Shown: positions 7,690 to 16,580, numbered from the stretch's first letter. The stretch is DNA of 34,030 nucleotides from an uncultured Duganella sp. (GCA_946482335.1 CAMLRG010000037.1:1-34030); one strand, 5' to 3'. Notes: a model not told the origin generated them from the letters alone. Numbers and translations: made by a program.

Positions 7690-8859
7690 TCATGACAAGC
7701 TCTCCATGGACATGGGTTCGGGCGGCTGCGCCACCTGGTTCTCGCCGCGCACCTTGGCCGCCTGCAGCGCCTCGTCGGCACGCTTGAACAGGCTGACCGT
7801 GCTGTCGTCGGCACGGATGGTGGTCACGCCCATGCTGGCCGTCAGCTTGATGACCGCACGTTCGGTCTTGACCGGCATGGCTTCGATGGCGCGGCGGATG
7901 CGCTCGGCCACCATCAGCGCATCCTCCAGCGAGGTGCGCGGCAGCTGGATGGCGAATTCGGCGCCGCCCAGGCGGCCCATCAGGTCGGAGTCGCGCAATT
8001 GCTTCTTGCACGTTTCCACCATGGTTTTCAGGGCCGCGTCGCCGGCGGCGTGGCCGTAGCTGTCGTTGACGCGCTTGAACTGGTCCAGCGCCACGATGAT
8101 CATCGACGTCGGCTGGCCGGGACGGCGCGCCAGCGCCATCCACGGCGCCAGCGCTTGGTAGAAGCCGCGCCGGTTCGGCACGTCGGTCAGCGGATCGACC
8201 ACCTCCAGGCGCGCCAGCTCGGCCTGCAGTTTTTCGCGCGACAGCAGCAGGTAGCCGAAGGCATTGGTCAGCATCATCAGGTAGAAGCCGCCGAAGCCGA
8301 ACAATTGCATCAGGTTCGGGCTGACCCAGGACAGGCCGTCCGGGAAGGCCGCCGTCAGCAAGCCGCGGCCGGCCACCATCAGCGACAGCAGCAGCATGGC
8401 CACCACCAGGAAACGGCGCAGCATGCTGCCGCCGCGCCAGGCGCGCGCCAGGGCGAGCACCCCCGCCAGGAAGAAGAAGCCGACGAACAGGGAGCCGGCG
8501 GCAAGGCGCAAGGCCGGGCCGGCATCGAGCACATGGAAGGCCAGCAGCGTGCCGGCAGCGAGCGACAGCGCGGGGTAAAGGATGCGGCGCCAGCGCGTGC
8601 GGCCATACGCCTCCCACAGGGCGCCGGCGTCCAGCGCCAGGCCGGCCAGCAGCACGGTGTTGGCCACCGGACCGGCCAGCAGCTCCGGCACCACGCCGCG
8701 GAAATACAGCAGGAACCAGGCCACGGCCTGGCATTGCTTGGCGATGGCCCAGGTGGACAGGGTCAGCGACTTCTTGCTCTCGTACTCGAAGAAAAACAGC
8801 GCTGCGCACAAACTGAGGTTGCCCAGCGCCAGGGCGAGAACCAGGGTCTTGATATCCAT
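7690..8859 (-). CDS. Membrane GGDEF protein with degenerate catalytic site
   Basis: The 389-residue protein has about six to seven membrane segments in residues 1-215 and a GGDEF domain from about 225. Compared with PleD (constant offset of 70 residues), the metal ligand D327 is Ala257 (VALDQFK) and the metal ligand E370 is Ala300 (GGAEF). The guanine contacts N335 and D344 are kept as N265 and D274. The inhibitory-site residues R359 and D362 are kept as R289 and D292. It is therefore unlikely to make c-di-GMP but could bind c-di-GMP or GTP and signal through its membrane part. The 91-residue gene lies 22 bases upstream and ppx 53 bases downstream on the same strand. Confidence 0.9.
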   Translation of the reverse strand: MDIKTLVLALALGNLSLCAALFFFEYESKKSLTLSTWAIAKQCQAVAWFLLYFRGVVPELLAGPVANTVLLAGLALDAGALWEAYGRTRWRRILYPALSLAAGTLLAFHVLDAGPALRLAAGSLFVGFFFLAGVLALARAWRGGSMLRRFLVVAMLLLSLMVAGRGLLTAAFPDGLSWVSPNLMQLFGFGGFYLMMLTNAFGYLLLSREKLQAELARLEVVDPLTDVPNRRGFYQALAPWMALARRPGQPTSMIIVALDQFKRVNDSYGHAAGDAALKTMVETCKKQLRDSDLMGRLGGAEFAIQLPRTSLEDALMVAERIRRAIEAMPVKTERAVIKLTASMGVTTIRADDSTVSLFKRADEALQAAKVRGENQVAQPPEPMSMESLS

Positions 8860-8881
8860 TGCTTAGCGGCGCGTGCCGCGC

Positions 8882-9157
8882 TCAGACTTCGTGTTCGACG
8901 TTGGTGCTGCCATCACCGATCTTGCTGGCCCAGGCCTTGGAAAAGAATTCCTTTTCATCCTCGGTGGGGGTATCGTGCCAGAAGACAATCAAGGTCCCCT
9001 TGTGGTCATGCAGCTGGCTGACCTTTTCGATGAATTGCTGCTTGCCGGCATGGTCGGCCAGGGCGGCCACATAACCATACACGCGGGTCAGGCGCTCGAT
9101 GCGGTCCGGTTCCGTGAAGCTGTTGGTCGCGGTAATGGTTGGATGGTCTAAGAACAT
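8882..9157 (-). CDS. Small conserved-looking protein, function unknown
   Basis: This is a 91-residue soluble protein with no signal peptide or membrane segment. The ATG at 9157 has GGAG seven bases upstream. The middle reads like a mixed alpha/beta domain (FIEKVSQLHDHKGTLIVFWH), with an acidic patch TEDEKEFFSKAW near residue 65. I do not recognise the family. It is the first gene of a probable minus-strand unit with the degenerate GGDEF protein, so it may act in the same pathway. Confidence 0.65.
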   Translation of the reverse strand: MFLDHPTITATNSFTEPDRIERLTRVYGYVAALADHAGKQQFIEKVSQLHDHKGTLIVFWHDTPTEDEKEFFSKAWASKIGDGSTNVEHEV

Positions 9158-9313
9158 ATATCGTCTCCAAGCTGCCTATGTTGGCAATGTACCTATAAAA
9201 GTTGCCGATGTAAACGCAGCTGCGCGCCACAGTGCTGTCCATCCGTTACACTGGGCAGACATCGGAGCCCGGCAGCTTATCAGAACATCACGGTTCGTAA
9301 CAAGTTGACAAAA

Positions 9314-10075
9314 ATGACTTCCATCCCCGACCACCGCCCTCTGGTGCGCCACCGGCGCGGCAGGCTGTCGCTGGAATTCACGCCCGGCGAAGTCCAGAGC
9401 CAGATGGACCCGGCCGATCCGGATGCGCTGGTGCTGGCCTATGCGCGCGCCATGATGTGCTTCGTCCTGTTCAAGCCCAGGCCAGAGCATATCGTGATGG
9501 TGGGACTGGGCGGCGGCTCGCTGGCCAAGTTCTGCTACCGCTACCTGCCCGGCAGCCGCATTACCGTGCTGGAGTTGCGCGCCGACGTGATTGCGCTGCG
9601 CGAGCGCTTCGCCATTCCGCCCGACAACGAACGCTTCCGCGTCATCCACTGCGACGCGTCGCGCTATATGAAGGAATTGAAGGATAGCGCCGACGTGCTG
9701 CTGGTCGATGGGTTCGACGCCAATGGCTTGCCCAGCGCCCTGGCCAGCGAGCATTTCTACGCCGATTGCCGGCGCGCGCTGCGTCCCGACGGCGTGCTGG
9801 CAGCCAACGTCTTCAGCTACGATCCCGCATACCGCAGCGTGCTGGTGCGCCTGGCCAATGCCTTCCACGACCGCACCTGCCAATTCACCGGCATCGCCGG
9901 CAACAACCATATCCTGTTCGCGGTCCGTCCGGGCCGCATGCCGGGCGCCCCGGCCAGCGCCATGCAGCGCCGGGTGGCCGCCTGGGGCAGCCCGACGCCG
10001 GGACTGGGCTTCGGCCTGGCCAACCGTTTGTTGGCAATTTACACCGTTGCGCGCCTGCGCAAGGGCCTTTTATGA
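9314..10075 (+). CDS. Spermidine-synthase-like protein (class I methyltransferase fold)
   Basis: The 253-residue protein has the nucleotide-binding fold shared by spermidine synthases and methyltransferases: motif I IVMVGLGGGSLAKF near residue 60, the acidic post-I segment ITVLELRADVIALRE, and DVLLVDGFDANGLP near residue 132. In true aminopropyltransferases the last segment reads D-S-T/S-D-P-x-G-P. Here it is D-G-F-D-A-N-G-L-P, so polyamine synthesis is doubtful. SEHFYADCRRALRPDGVLAAN matches the family's later helix. Such stand-alone proteins are often annotated only as spermidine synthase-like. The ATG at 9314 is preferred to a TTG nine bases earlier, though neither has a clear ribosome site. 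It is divergent from the 91-residue gene. Confidence 0.75.
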   Translation: MTSIPDHRPLVRHRRGRLSLEFTPGEVQSQMDPADPDALVLAYARAMMCFVLFKPRPEHIVMVGLGGGSLAKFCYRYLPGSRITVLELRADVIALRERFAIPPDNERFRVIHCDASRYMKELKDSADVLLVDGFDANGLPSALASEHFYADCRRALRPDGVLAANVFSYDPAYRSVLVRLANAFHDRTCQFTGIAGNNHILFAVRPGRMPGAPASAMQRRVAAWGSPTPGLGFGLANRLLAIYTVARLRKGLL

Positions 10076-10112
10076 GGAATTTAACAATTATTGCCCTAAG
10101 GCTAGGAGATTT

Positions 10113-10133
10113 ATGACAAACTACATTTTTTAA
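10113..10133 (+). other. Possible six-codon leader peptide before the GGDEF-EAL gene
   Basis: AGGAG (10104-10108) is followed after four bases by ATG and an open frame for MTNYIF ending in TAA at 10131-10133. The main gene starts 12 bases later with only a weak AGGG. The mini-ORF therefore has the better ribosome site and could couple to, or tune, translation of the large gene. It is too short to be supported by composition. Confidence 0.25.
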
Positions 10134-10145
10134 ATAAGGGACGCT

Positions 10146-13016
10146 ATGGCAGGTCGGCGCAGCAGACTATCGCACTACGGTGCAGCCGCATTGACGCTGG
10201 GCGCAGGCCTGGCGGCCACCGCCATCCTGTTCGTTTCCGTCAGCGCCCTCGAATTCAGCAAGATGGAGCTGAGCTTCCAGCAGCGCGCCAACACGCGCGT
10301 GGCCGCCATCGAACGCGGGCTGGACGACGCCGTCGAAGTGCTGAATGTGATCAATGAATTGTTCCGCACCGTGCAGCCGGTCAGCCGCGAACAATTCCAT
10401 ACCTTCACCGCGCCGCTGCTGCAGCGCTACCCCTTCATCCAGGCCTTCAACTACCACCGCGTGCTGCCGCATGCCGAGCGCGCCGCCTACGAGGCGTCCA
10501 TGCAGGCGCGTTTTCCCGGCTTCCACATCGTCGAGCTGGCGCCGGGCGGCGGCACCGTCACGGCCCCCGAACGCGCTTATTACAATATCGTCGAATACCT
10601 GGAGCCGATGAAGGGCAACGAGCCGGCGCTGGGCTTGAATTCCGGCCGTAACGTGCAGGTACGGGCCGCCATCAACCGCATCCTGCACAATGGCCGCCCG
10701 GCGGCGACCGAGCAGTTGCAGCTGGCGCAGGACCCCTCGCAGCGCAACAGCTTCATCATGATCATGCCGGTCTACCGGCCCGGCATGCCCACCGGCACCC
10801 GTGACGAGCGCCATCTCGCCTGGATGGGCGACACCGCCGCCGTGATCCGCACGCCGCACCTGGTGCACACCATCCTGCAGCAGCATGGCTTGCTGGAGGA
10901 CCAAAGCCTCGGCTTGAGCGTGTACGCCGGCGACCCGGCCGACCGCGCCAGCCTGGCCTATCGCCGCGGACCGGTGCCGGTGGACAAGAAGGAACACTGG
11001 CTGCACCGCTGGCTGGACTTCGACTACCACGGCAGCGAAATGCGCAGCTTCGACGTGCTGGGGCGCACCTGGCATATCCGCAGCGACGACTTGCCGCGCC
11101 CCTTCCTGGCCGACCATCTGGGCTCGCTCGGCACCCTGCTGGGCGGCCTGCTGTTCAGCGCCCTGGCGGCGGCCTTCGTCCACACCCTGGTGCAGCGCTC
11201 GCGCCGCGTGCAATTGCTGGTCGACGTCCGCACCGCCGACCTGCAGCGCTCCAACCAGCGCCTGGCGGAAGACGTGGCTTCGCGCAAGCGCACCGAACGC
11301 GCGCTGCAGGAGTCCGAGCACCGCTTCCGCCGCCTGCTGGCCTTGTCCTCCGACTGGTACTGGGAACAGGATGCGCAGTTCCGCTTCACCCATATCACGG
11401 GCGGCTTCTTCGAGAAAGGCCATGTGGCGAAGGAAAACTTCCTGGGCCGCACACGCTGGGAATGCACGCCGGAGCTGTATTCGACCATCGCCGGCCGCGA
11501 ACATGTCAACAAGGTGCAGGCGCGCCTGCCCTTCTCCAACTTCGAGTACGCCATCGTCGGCGCCGATGGCTTGACGCGCTGGTTCAATACCAGCGGCGAA
11601 CCGGTCTACGATGCCCAGGGCGAATTCAAGGGCTACCGCGGCACCGGCAGCGAAATCACCGAGCGCAAGGAAGCGGAGCAGCGCATCCAGCACATCGCCC
11701 ACCACGACGTGCTGACCGGCTTGCCGAACCGCGTCCTGCTGCAGGACCGCCTGCAGCAGGCCATCGCCTACGCCAACCGCAGCGGCTTACCGATGTGGGT
11801 GATGCTGATCGACCTGGACCGCTTCAAGTTCGTCAACGACAGCCTGGGCCACAAGGCCGGCGACCAGTTGCTGCAGACAGTGGCGGCGCGCCTGCAAACC
11901 AGCGTGCGCGAAAGCGATACCGTGGCCCGCTTGTCGGGCGACGAATTCGTCGCCATCCTGAGCCAGTATCCGGACGAACAGCTGTCGCCCGCCATCATCG
12001 AGCGCGTGATGAAGGCGCTGGCGCAGCCGGTGCTGCTGGAAGGGAAGGAATTCTTTGTCACCTGCTCGATCGGCGTCGCCGTCTACGATGCCGACGGCAC
12101 GCCGGCGCAGCACTTGATCGAACATGCCGACATCGCGATGTACTCGGCCAAGAAGCTGGGCCGCAACACCTTCCAGTTCTACCAGCCCGAAATGAACGAC
12201 GAGGCGCAGGAACGCTTGCGCATCGAGAGCGCATTGCGCAATGCGCTCGAACGCGACGAATTCGTGCTGCACTACCAGCCGCAGGTCGACCTGGACTCGG
12301 GCGCCATCGTCGGCATGGAAGCGCTGCTGCGCTGGCAGCATCCCGAGCTGGGCATGGTGCCGCCGGCGCGCTTCATCGGCCTGGCCGAGGAGACCGGCCT
12401 GATCGTGCCGATCGGCGCCTGGGTGCTGCGCACCGCCTGCCAGCAGGCGCGCGTGCTGCATGACGCCGGCTTCCCCGGCTTGCGCATGGCGGTCAACCTG
12501 TCGGCCCGCCAGTTCGCCCAGCCCGAGCTGGTGTCGAGCATCGCCGCCGTGCTGGCCGAAACCGGCCTGCCGCCGGCTTCCCTGGAACTGGAATTGACGG
12601 AAAGCCTGTTCATGCATGATGTGGCGCAAGGCGTGCACCTGCTGCATGAACTGAAGTCGCTGGGCGTGGCGCTGTCGATCGACGATTTCGGGACCGGCTA
12701 TTCCAGCCTGTCCTACCTGCGCAACTTCCCGATCGACGTGCTGAAGATCGACCGCTCCTTCGTCAACGACATCGCCACCGATGCCGACGATGCGGCCATC
12801 GTGGTGTCGGTGATCGCGCTGGCCCATAACCTGGAGTTGCGCGTGATCGCGGAAGGGGTAGAATCTGAAGAGCAACTGGAGTTCCTGCGGCGCCATGGCT
12901 GCGATGAAATCCAGGGTTACTATTTCAGCCGTCCTGTGGAAGCAGCTGCGCTGCGCCAGATGTTGCAGGAGGGCAAGCAACTGAAGAGCGCCGCCCCGCG
13001 CCGGCTGCGCGCCTGA
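10146..13016 (+). CDS. CHASE-PAS-GGDEF-EAL cyclic-di-GMP signalling protein
   Basis: This is a 956-residue inner-membrane protein. Order: membrane helix 13-35; periplasmic CHASE domain about 45-270 (RVAAIERGLDDAVEVLNVIN, RYPFIQAFNYHRV); second helix about 328-352; PAS domain about 390-510 (SDWYWEQDAQFRF, TGSEITERKEAEQ); GGDEF domain 515-680; EAL domain 700-940. The GGDEF site is SGDEF at 597-601 with IDLDRFKFVND intact and an RxxD inhibitory site (RESD) five residues before it. The EAL site has E725-A-L, NLSARQF, ELTES, D846-D847 in DDFGTGYSS, LKIDRSF and AEGVE, so the phosphodiesterase looks active. Both activities are possible, with ligand sensing through CHASE. A small gene follows directly and may be co-translated. 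Confidence 0.93.
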   Translation: MAGRRSRLSHYGAAALTLGAGLAATAILFVSVSALEFSKMELSFQQRANTRVAAIERGLDDAVEVLNVINELFRTVQPVSREQFHTFTAPLLQRYPFIQAFNYHRVLPHAERAAYEASMQARFPGFHIVELAPGGGTVTAPERAYYNIVEYLEPMKGNEPALGLNSGRNVQVRAAINRILHNGRPAATEQLQLAQDPSQRNSFIMIMPVYRPGMPTGTRDERHLAWMGDTAAVIRTPHLVHTILQQHGLLEDQSLGLSVYAGDPADRASLAYRRGPVPVDKKEHWLHRWLDFDYHGSEMRSFDVLGRTWHIRSDDLPRPFLADHLGSLGTLLGGLLFSALAAAFVHTLVQRSRRVQLLVDVRTADLQRSNQRLAEDVASRKRTERALQESEHRFRRLLALSSDWYWEQDAQFRFTHITGGFFEKGHVAKENFLGRTRWECTPELYSTIAGREHVNKVQARLPFSNFEYAIVGADGLTRWFNTSGEPVYDAQGEFKGYRGTGSEITERKEAEQRIQHIAHHDVLTGLPNRVLLQDRLQQAIAYANRSGLPMWVMLIDLDRFKFVNDSLGHKAGDQLLQTVAARLQTSVRESDTVARLSGDEFVAILSQYPDEQLSPAIIERVMKALAQPVLLEGKEFFVTCSIGVAVYDADGTPAQHLIEHADIAMYSAKKLGRNTFQFYQPEMNDEAQERLRIESALRNALERDEFVLHYQPQVDLDSGAIVGMEALLRWQHPELGMVPPARFIGLAEETGLIVPIGAWVLRTACQQARVLHDAGFPGLRMAVNLSARQFAQPELVSSIAAVLAETGLPPASLELELTESLFMHDVAQGVHLLHELKSLGVALSIDDFGTGYSSLSYLRNFPIDVLKIDRSFVNDIATDADDAAIVVSVIALAHNLELRVIAEGVESEEQLEFLRRHGCDEIQGYYFSRPVEAAALRQMLQEGKQLKSAAPRRLRA

Positions 13017-13026
13017 GGAGAGCGAG

Positions 13027-13221
13027 ATGAACAGCGTCGACCTGCACCGCCAGCAAGTGCGTAGCGACCACCGCACGCGCGACATCGTCAACCAGGCCAT
13101 TGCCGCCCTGCCCGAAGTGGGCTTGCGGCGCGCCGCCGAATTCCTGGCGGCGATGGGCGTGCCCCATCCGGTCGCGCTCAGGACGCTGGTCTATCCTGCC
13201 CAGCGCCGCCCCGTCCATTAA
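13027..13221 (+). CDS. Small protein, function unknown
   Basis: This is a 64-residue protein with no membrane segment. The start has a strong GAGGAG (13014-13019) that overlaps the stop codon of the GGDEF-EAL gene, so the two are probably translated together. The sequence MNSVDLHRQQVRSDHRTRDI followed by VGLRRAAEFLAAMGVPHPVA looks helical. I recall similar small proteins in related bacteria but know no function. It ends seven bases before the convergent thioesterase gene. Confidence 0.6.
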   Translation: MNSVDLHRQQVRSDHRTRDIVNQAIAALPEVGLRRAAEFLAAMGVPHPVALRTLVYPAQRRPVH

Positions 13222-13227
13222 CCCTCC

Positions 13228-13716
13228 TTAAGCCTGTTGCGCTCCGGCCGCCACCTGCTGGCGCGCCGCCTTGCGCAGCTTGGCTTTTTCCCAGCGCGCG
13301 ATCTGCTCCGGCGTCTGCGGCACCAGCGGCGGTACCGGCTGCGGCTTGCGGTCCTTGTTCACCGCCACCATCGTGAAATAGCAGCTGTTCGCATGGCGCA
13401 CCAGACGCTGCTGGATATTCTCCGCCACCACGCGGATCCCCACTTCCATCGAGCTGGTGCCGGTGTAATTGACCGAGGCCAGGAACGTCACCAGCTCGCC
13501 GACGTGGATTGGCTGCAGGAACATCACCTGGTCCACCGACAGCGTCACCACATAGCTGCCCGAGTAGCGGCTGGCGCAGGCATAGGCCACGCCGTCCAGC
13601 AGTTTGAGGATGGCGCCGCCGTGCACGTTGCCGGAAAAGTTGGCCATATCGGGTGTCATCAAAACGGTCATCGTCAGCTCATGCGCCGACCAGTGCATCG
13701 TGTTTTCCATCGCCAT
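13228..13716 (-). CDS. Acyl-CoA thioesterase (hotdog fold, YciA/ACOT type)
   Basis: The 162-residue protein would hydrolyse acyl-CoA thioesters. The hotdog core is clear: MTPDMANFSGNVHGGAILK (about 18-36) with the family's N-x-x-G-x-V-H-G-G signature, then LLDGVAYACASRYSG, the strand VVTLSVDQVMFLQPIHVGE and the C-terminal strand NSCYFTMVAVN. A charged tail with K and R follows from about 130. A longer frame begins at 13863, but it would run over the promoter and start of the divergent peptidase gene, so I choose the ATG at 13716 (another at 13710 is equally possible). Substrate chain length cannot be read from sequence. Confidence 0.85.
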   Translation of the reverse strand: MAMENTMHWSAHELTMTVLMTPDMANFSGNVHGGAILKLLDGVAYACASRYSGSYVVTLSVDQVMFLQPIHVGELVTFLASVNYTGTSSMEVGIRVVAENIQQRLVRHANSCYFTMVAVNKDRKPQPVPPLVPQTPEQIARWEKAKLRKAARQQVAAGAQQA

Positions 13717-13799
13717 TCCAAGTGTTTGCAATGGCTCTATGCTAACCCAAGCCTTTGCTATATGCTTCCTGCCAACTTCTTTCATGGAAAGGACACCCA

Positions 13800-15116
13800 A
13801 TGAAGTTGAAACTCCTGGCAGCGCTGCTGGCCTACACGGCCGCCGCCTATGCCCAGGCCGCATTGACGGCCGACCAGGTCAAGACCTTCACGCTGAACAA
13901 CGGCATGAAGTTCATCGTGCTGGAAAGCAGCGCCATCCCGAATGCGAACATGTACACCTTCTGGAAGGTCGGCTCGCGCAACGAAGCGCCGGGCACCACC
14001 GGCTTGTCGCACTTCTTCGAGCACATGATGTTCAACGGCTCAAAGAACTATGGCCCGAAAATGTTCGACCGCACGATGGAAGCCAATGGCGGCGCCAATA
14101 ACGCCTACACCAACAGCGACGTCACCGTGTACCAGGACTGGTTCCCGGCCGCTTCATTGGAAACCGTGTTCAAGCTGGAAGGCGACCGCATCGCCCACCT
14201 GTCGATCGATCCCAAGATGGTGGAGAGCGAACGCGGCGTAGTGCTGTCCGAGCGCAGCACCGGCCTGGAAAATTCCAACGTGCGCATGCTGATGCAGGAC
14301 TTGAACAGCGTGGCTTACGTGGCCCACCCCTACTCCATTCCCACCATCGGCTGGGAATCCGATATCAAGGCGTGGACCCAGCAGGATCTGCAGAATTACT
14401 TCCGCACCTATTACGCGCCGAACAACGCGGTCTCGGTGGTCGTCGGCGACGTCAAGTTCGAACAGGTGAAGCGGCTGGCCACCAAATATTTCGGCGCCAT
14501 TCCGAAGCGCGCAGCGCCGCCGGCCGTGCGCACCGTGGAGCCGGAACAGAAAGGCGAGCGCCGCCTGTTCGTCGCCAAGCCATCCGCCACGGCGGCCAAC
14601 CTGATGGTGGCGTACAAGGTGCCGGAAGGCGGCTCCGCCGAGAACTATGCGCTCGACGTGCTGCAATCGCTGCTCACGGACGGCAAGACGTCGCGGCTGT
14701 ACAAGGCCCTGGTGGAGACGCAGTTGGCCACCAGCGTCGGCTCCTACAATACCGACGGCTTCGACCCCGGCCTGCTGTACCTGTTCAGCGTGGCCGCGGC
14801 AGGCGTGGCGCCGGACAAACTGGAAAAGGCCATGATCGAAGCGATCGACAAGGTGGCCAAGGATGGCGTGGCCGAAGAAGAGTTGCAGAAGGTGAAAAAT
14901 GCCAAGCTGCTTGGCATTTACCGCGCGCAGGAAACCATCAACGGCAAGGCGCAAATGCTGGGCAATTACGAAGTCTTCCACGGTGATTACAAGAAGGCTT
15001 TCGACGCCCCTGCCGCCTACGAGAAGCTGACCACCGCCGACATCCAGGCGGTGGCCGCCAAGTACTTGAAGAAGTCGCAGCGCACCGTCGGCGTGCTGGC
15101 CGCGAAGGAGGACTGA
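13800..15116 (+). CDS. M16 family zinc peptidase, catalytic subunit
   Basis: The 438-residue protein begins with a signal peptide (MKLKLLAALLAYTAAAYAQA) and should be periplasmic. The inverted zinc motif HxxEH is H71-F-F-E74-H75, and a downstream glutamate cluster (ESERGVVLSE, 142-151) can supply the third zinc ligand, so the enzyme looks active. The second half holds the M16 C-terminal domain without a zinc site, as expected for M16B. The ATG at 13800 has AAAGGA upstream, and the longer frame from 13755 lacks a ribosome site. The next gene begins four bases later and encodes the usual non-catalytic partner. Confidence 0.92.
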   Translation: MKLKLLAALLAYTAAAYAQAALTADQVKTFTLNNGMKFIVLESSAIPNANMYTFWKVGSRNEAPGTTGLSHFFEHMMFNGSKNYGPKMFDRTMEANGGANNAYTNSDVTVYQDWFPAASLETVFKLEGDRIAHLSIDPKMVESERGVVLSERSTGLENSNVRMLMQDLNSVAYVAHPYSIPTIGWESDIKAWTQQDLQNYFRTYYAPNNAVSVVVGDVKFEQVKRLATKYFGAIPKRAAPPAVRTVEPEQKGERRLFVAKPSATAANLMVAYKVPEGGSAENYALDVLQSLLTDGKTSRLYKALVETQLATSVGSYNTDGFDPGLLYLFSVAAAGVAPDKLEKAMIEAIDKVAKDGVAEEELQKVKNAKLLGIYRAQETINGKAQMLGNYEVFHGDYKKAFDAPAAYEKLTTADIQAVAAKYLKKSQRTVGVLAAKED

Positions 15117-15120
15117 TCGA

Positions 15121-16518
15121 ATGAAGAAACTGTTGACTATTACCCTGGCCGGCGCTGCCATGGCTGGCGCAGGCGCCGCCCACGCCGCAGAATTCAAGCT
15201 GCCGGCCTTCGAAACCGCCAGGCTGCCCAACGGTTTGACCGTGTACCTGATGGAACGCCACGACGTGCCGCTGGTGGCGGTACGCGCCGTGGTGAAGGCC
15301 GGCGCCGTCAACGACGGCACGCAAGCCGGGCTGGCCAACCTGACCGGCGATGGCGTGCTGCTCGGCTCCGCCAAACACAGCAAGGCCGAGATCGACCAGG
15401 CCTTCGACTTCCGCGGCGCGGTGCTGACCGGCGGCGGCAGCGTCGAGCAATCGACTGTCGCGGCGAATTTCGCGCGCAAGGATACCGACGTGCTGCTGCC
15501 TTTGTTCGCGGAACTGGTGCAGCAGCCAAGCTTCGATGCGGCCGAACTGGACAAGCTGCGCAGCCGCAAGGTCAACGGCTTGAAACAGGCCAAGGAAAGT
15601 CCGCGCCAGGTGGTCGGCACCTATTACCGTGCCATGCTGTTCGGGAATGCGGCTTACGCCAACCCGCCATCGGGCACGGTCAACAGCCTGTCGGCACTGA
15701 AGCAGGAAGACGTGAAAGCCTTCCATCAGCGCTACTTCCGGCCGGATAACGCGGCCCTCATCGTGGTGGGCGACTTCGACCCCGCCGCCATGCGCAAGCA
15801 GGTGGAAACCTTGTTCGGCCAATGGAAAGCCGAAGGCCCGGCGCCGCAGCGTGCCGATTACGGCAAGGTGCATGCCGACAAGCCGCGCGTCTGGGTGGTG
15901 AACAAGTCCGATGCGATCGAGACCACCTTCCTGATCGGCGGCGCGGGCATTGCGCGCAACGATCCGGACTATGTGCCGCTGCAGGTTCTGAACACCGTGT
16001 TGGGCGGACGCTTCACCTCCTGGCTGAACGATGAATTGCGCGTGAATTCGGGCCTGACCTACGGCGCCAACTCGAGTTTCACCACGCTGGCGCAGAGCGG
16101 CACCTTCGCGATTTCCAGCTTCACCGCGCTGCCGAAGACTGAGGCGGCGCTGGACCTGGCGCTCAAGACTTACGACCGGCTGTGGAGCAAGGGCATCGAC
16201 AAGGCCACGCTGGATTCAGCCAAGGCGTACGTGAAGGGACAATTCCCGCCACGCTTCGAGACCAGCGAACAACTGGCTTCCCTGCTGGGCGACATGTACG
16301 CGAACGATGTGGGACGCAGCCAGATCGACAGCTTCATGAAGGATGTCGACAGCTTGACACCGCAACGCGCGAAGCAGTTGGTGGACAAGCATTTCCCGCG
16401 CAGGAATCTGCAGATGGTGCTGGTGGGGAAAGCGTCGGAGATTGGCAAGATCGCCGCAAAATACGGCGAGGTGACCACGCTGGAGATCACCGCCGACGGC
16501 TTCCAGCCCGCACAGTGA
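15121..16518 (+). CDS. M16 family peptidase-like protein, non-catalytic subunit
   Basis: This 465-residue protein has a signal peptide ending near HAAEF (residue 21-25). It aligns in layout with the preceding M16 protein, but where HxxEH should be it reads LANLTGD (71-77), so no zinc can be held. It keeps the substrate-binding R/Y-type region NSGLTYGANSSF near residue 305 (nucleotides 16045-16083). Paired M16B proteins commonly split these roles, one with zinc and one with the R/Y pair, and form a heterodimer. Four bases separate the genes. The partner relation is inferred from context. Confidence 0.9.
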   Translation: MKKLLTITLAGAAMAGAGAAHAAEFKLPAFETARLPNGLTVYLMERHDVPLVAVRAVVKAGAVNDGTQAGLANLTGDGVLLGSAKHSKAEIDQAFDFRGAVLTGGGSVEQSTVAANFARKDTDVLLPLFAELVQQPSFDAAELDKLRSRKVNGLKQAKESPRQVVGTYYRAMLFGNAAYANPPSGTVNSLSALKQEDVKAFHQRYFRPDNAALIVVGDFDPAAMRKQVETLFGQWKAEGPAPQRADYGKVHADKPRVWVVNKSDAIETTFLIGGAGIARNDPDYVPLQVLNTVLGGRFTSWLNDELRVNSGLTYGANSSFTTLAQSGTFAISSFTALPKTEAALDLALKTYDRLWSKGIDKATLDSAKAYVKGQFPPRFETSEQLASLLGDMYANDVGRSQIDSFMKDVDSLTPQRAKQLVDKHFPRRNLQMVLVGKASEIGKIAAKYGEVTTLEITADGFQPAQ

Positions 16519-16551
16519 TGCGCAAACCCGCAATCCGCTAACCCTGCACAC

Positions 16552-16580
16552 CGGTGTCAGACCCTGGGGGTCTGACACCG
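16552..16580. repeat. Perfect palindromic repeat (13-base stem, 3-base loop)
   Basis: CGGTGTCAGACCC (16552-16564) pairs exactly with GGGTCTGACACCG (16568-16580) around TGG. It lies 33 bases after the M16 stop and 20 bases before the convergent gene's stop. GTCAGACC-type palindromes recur between genes in Oxalobacteraceae and some other betaproteobacteria and resemble REP elements. No T-run follows, though it could still end or stabilise transcripts. Two copies of ACCGGTTT follow at 16585-16600. Confidence 0.75.

Noticed and set aside
9314..10075. Assignment as true spermidine synthase (speE)
   Set aside because: The aminopropyltransferase D-S-x-D-P-x-G-P motif is changed to D-G-F-D-A-N-G-L-P, so only the fold is supported.
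13717..13863. N-terminal extension of the thioesterase from 13863
   Set aside because: It would cover the start of the divergent peptidase gene. The extension is Arg/Pro-rich and not part of the hotdog family.
15331..15351. Zinc site in the second M16 protein
   Set aside because: The expected HxxEH position reads LANLTGD. No other HxxEH or HxxE-H is seen, so it is called non-catalytic.
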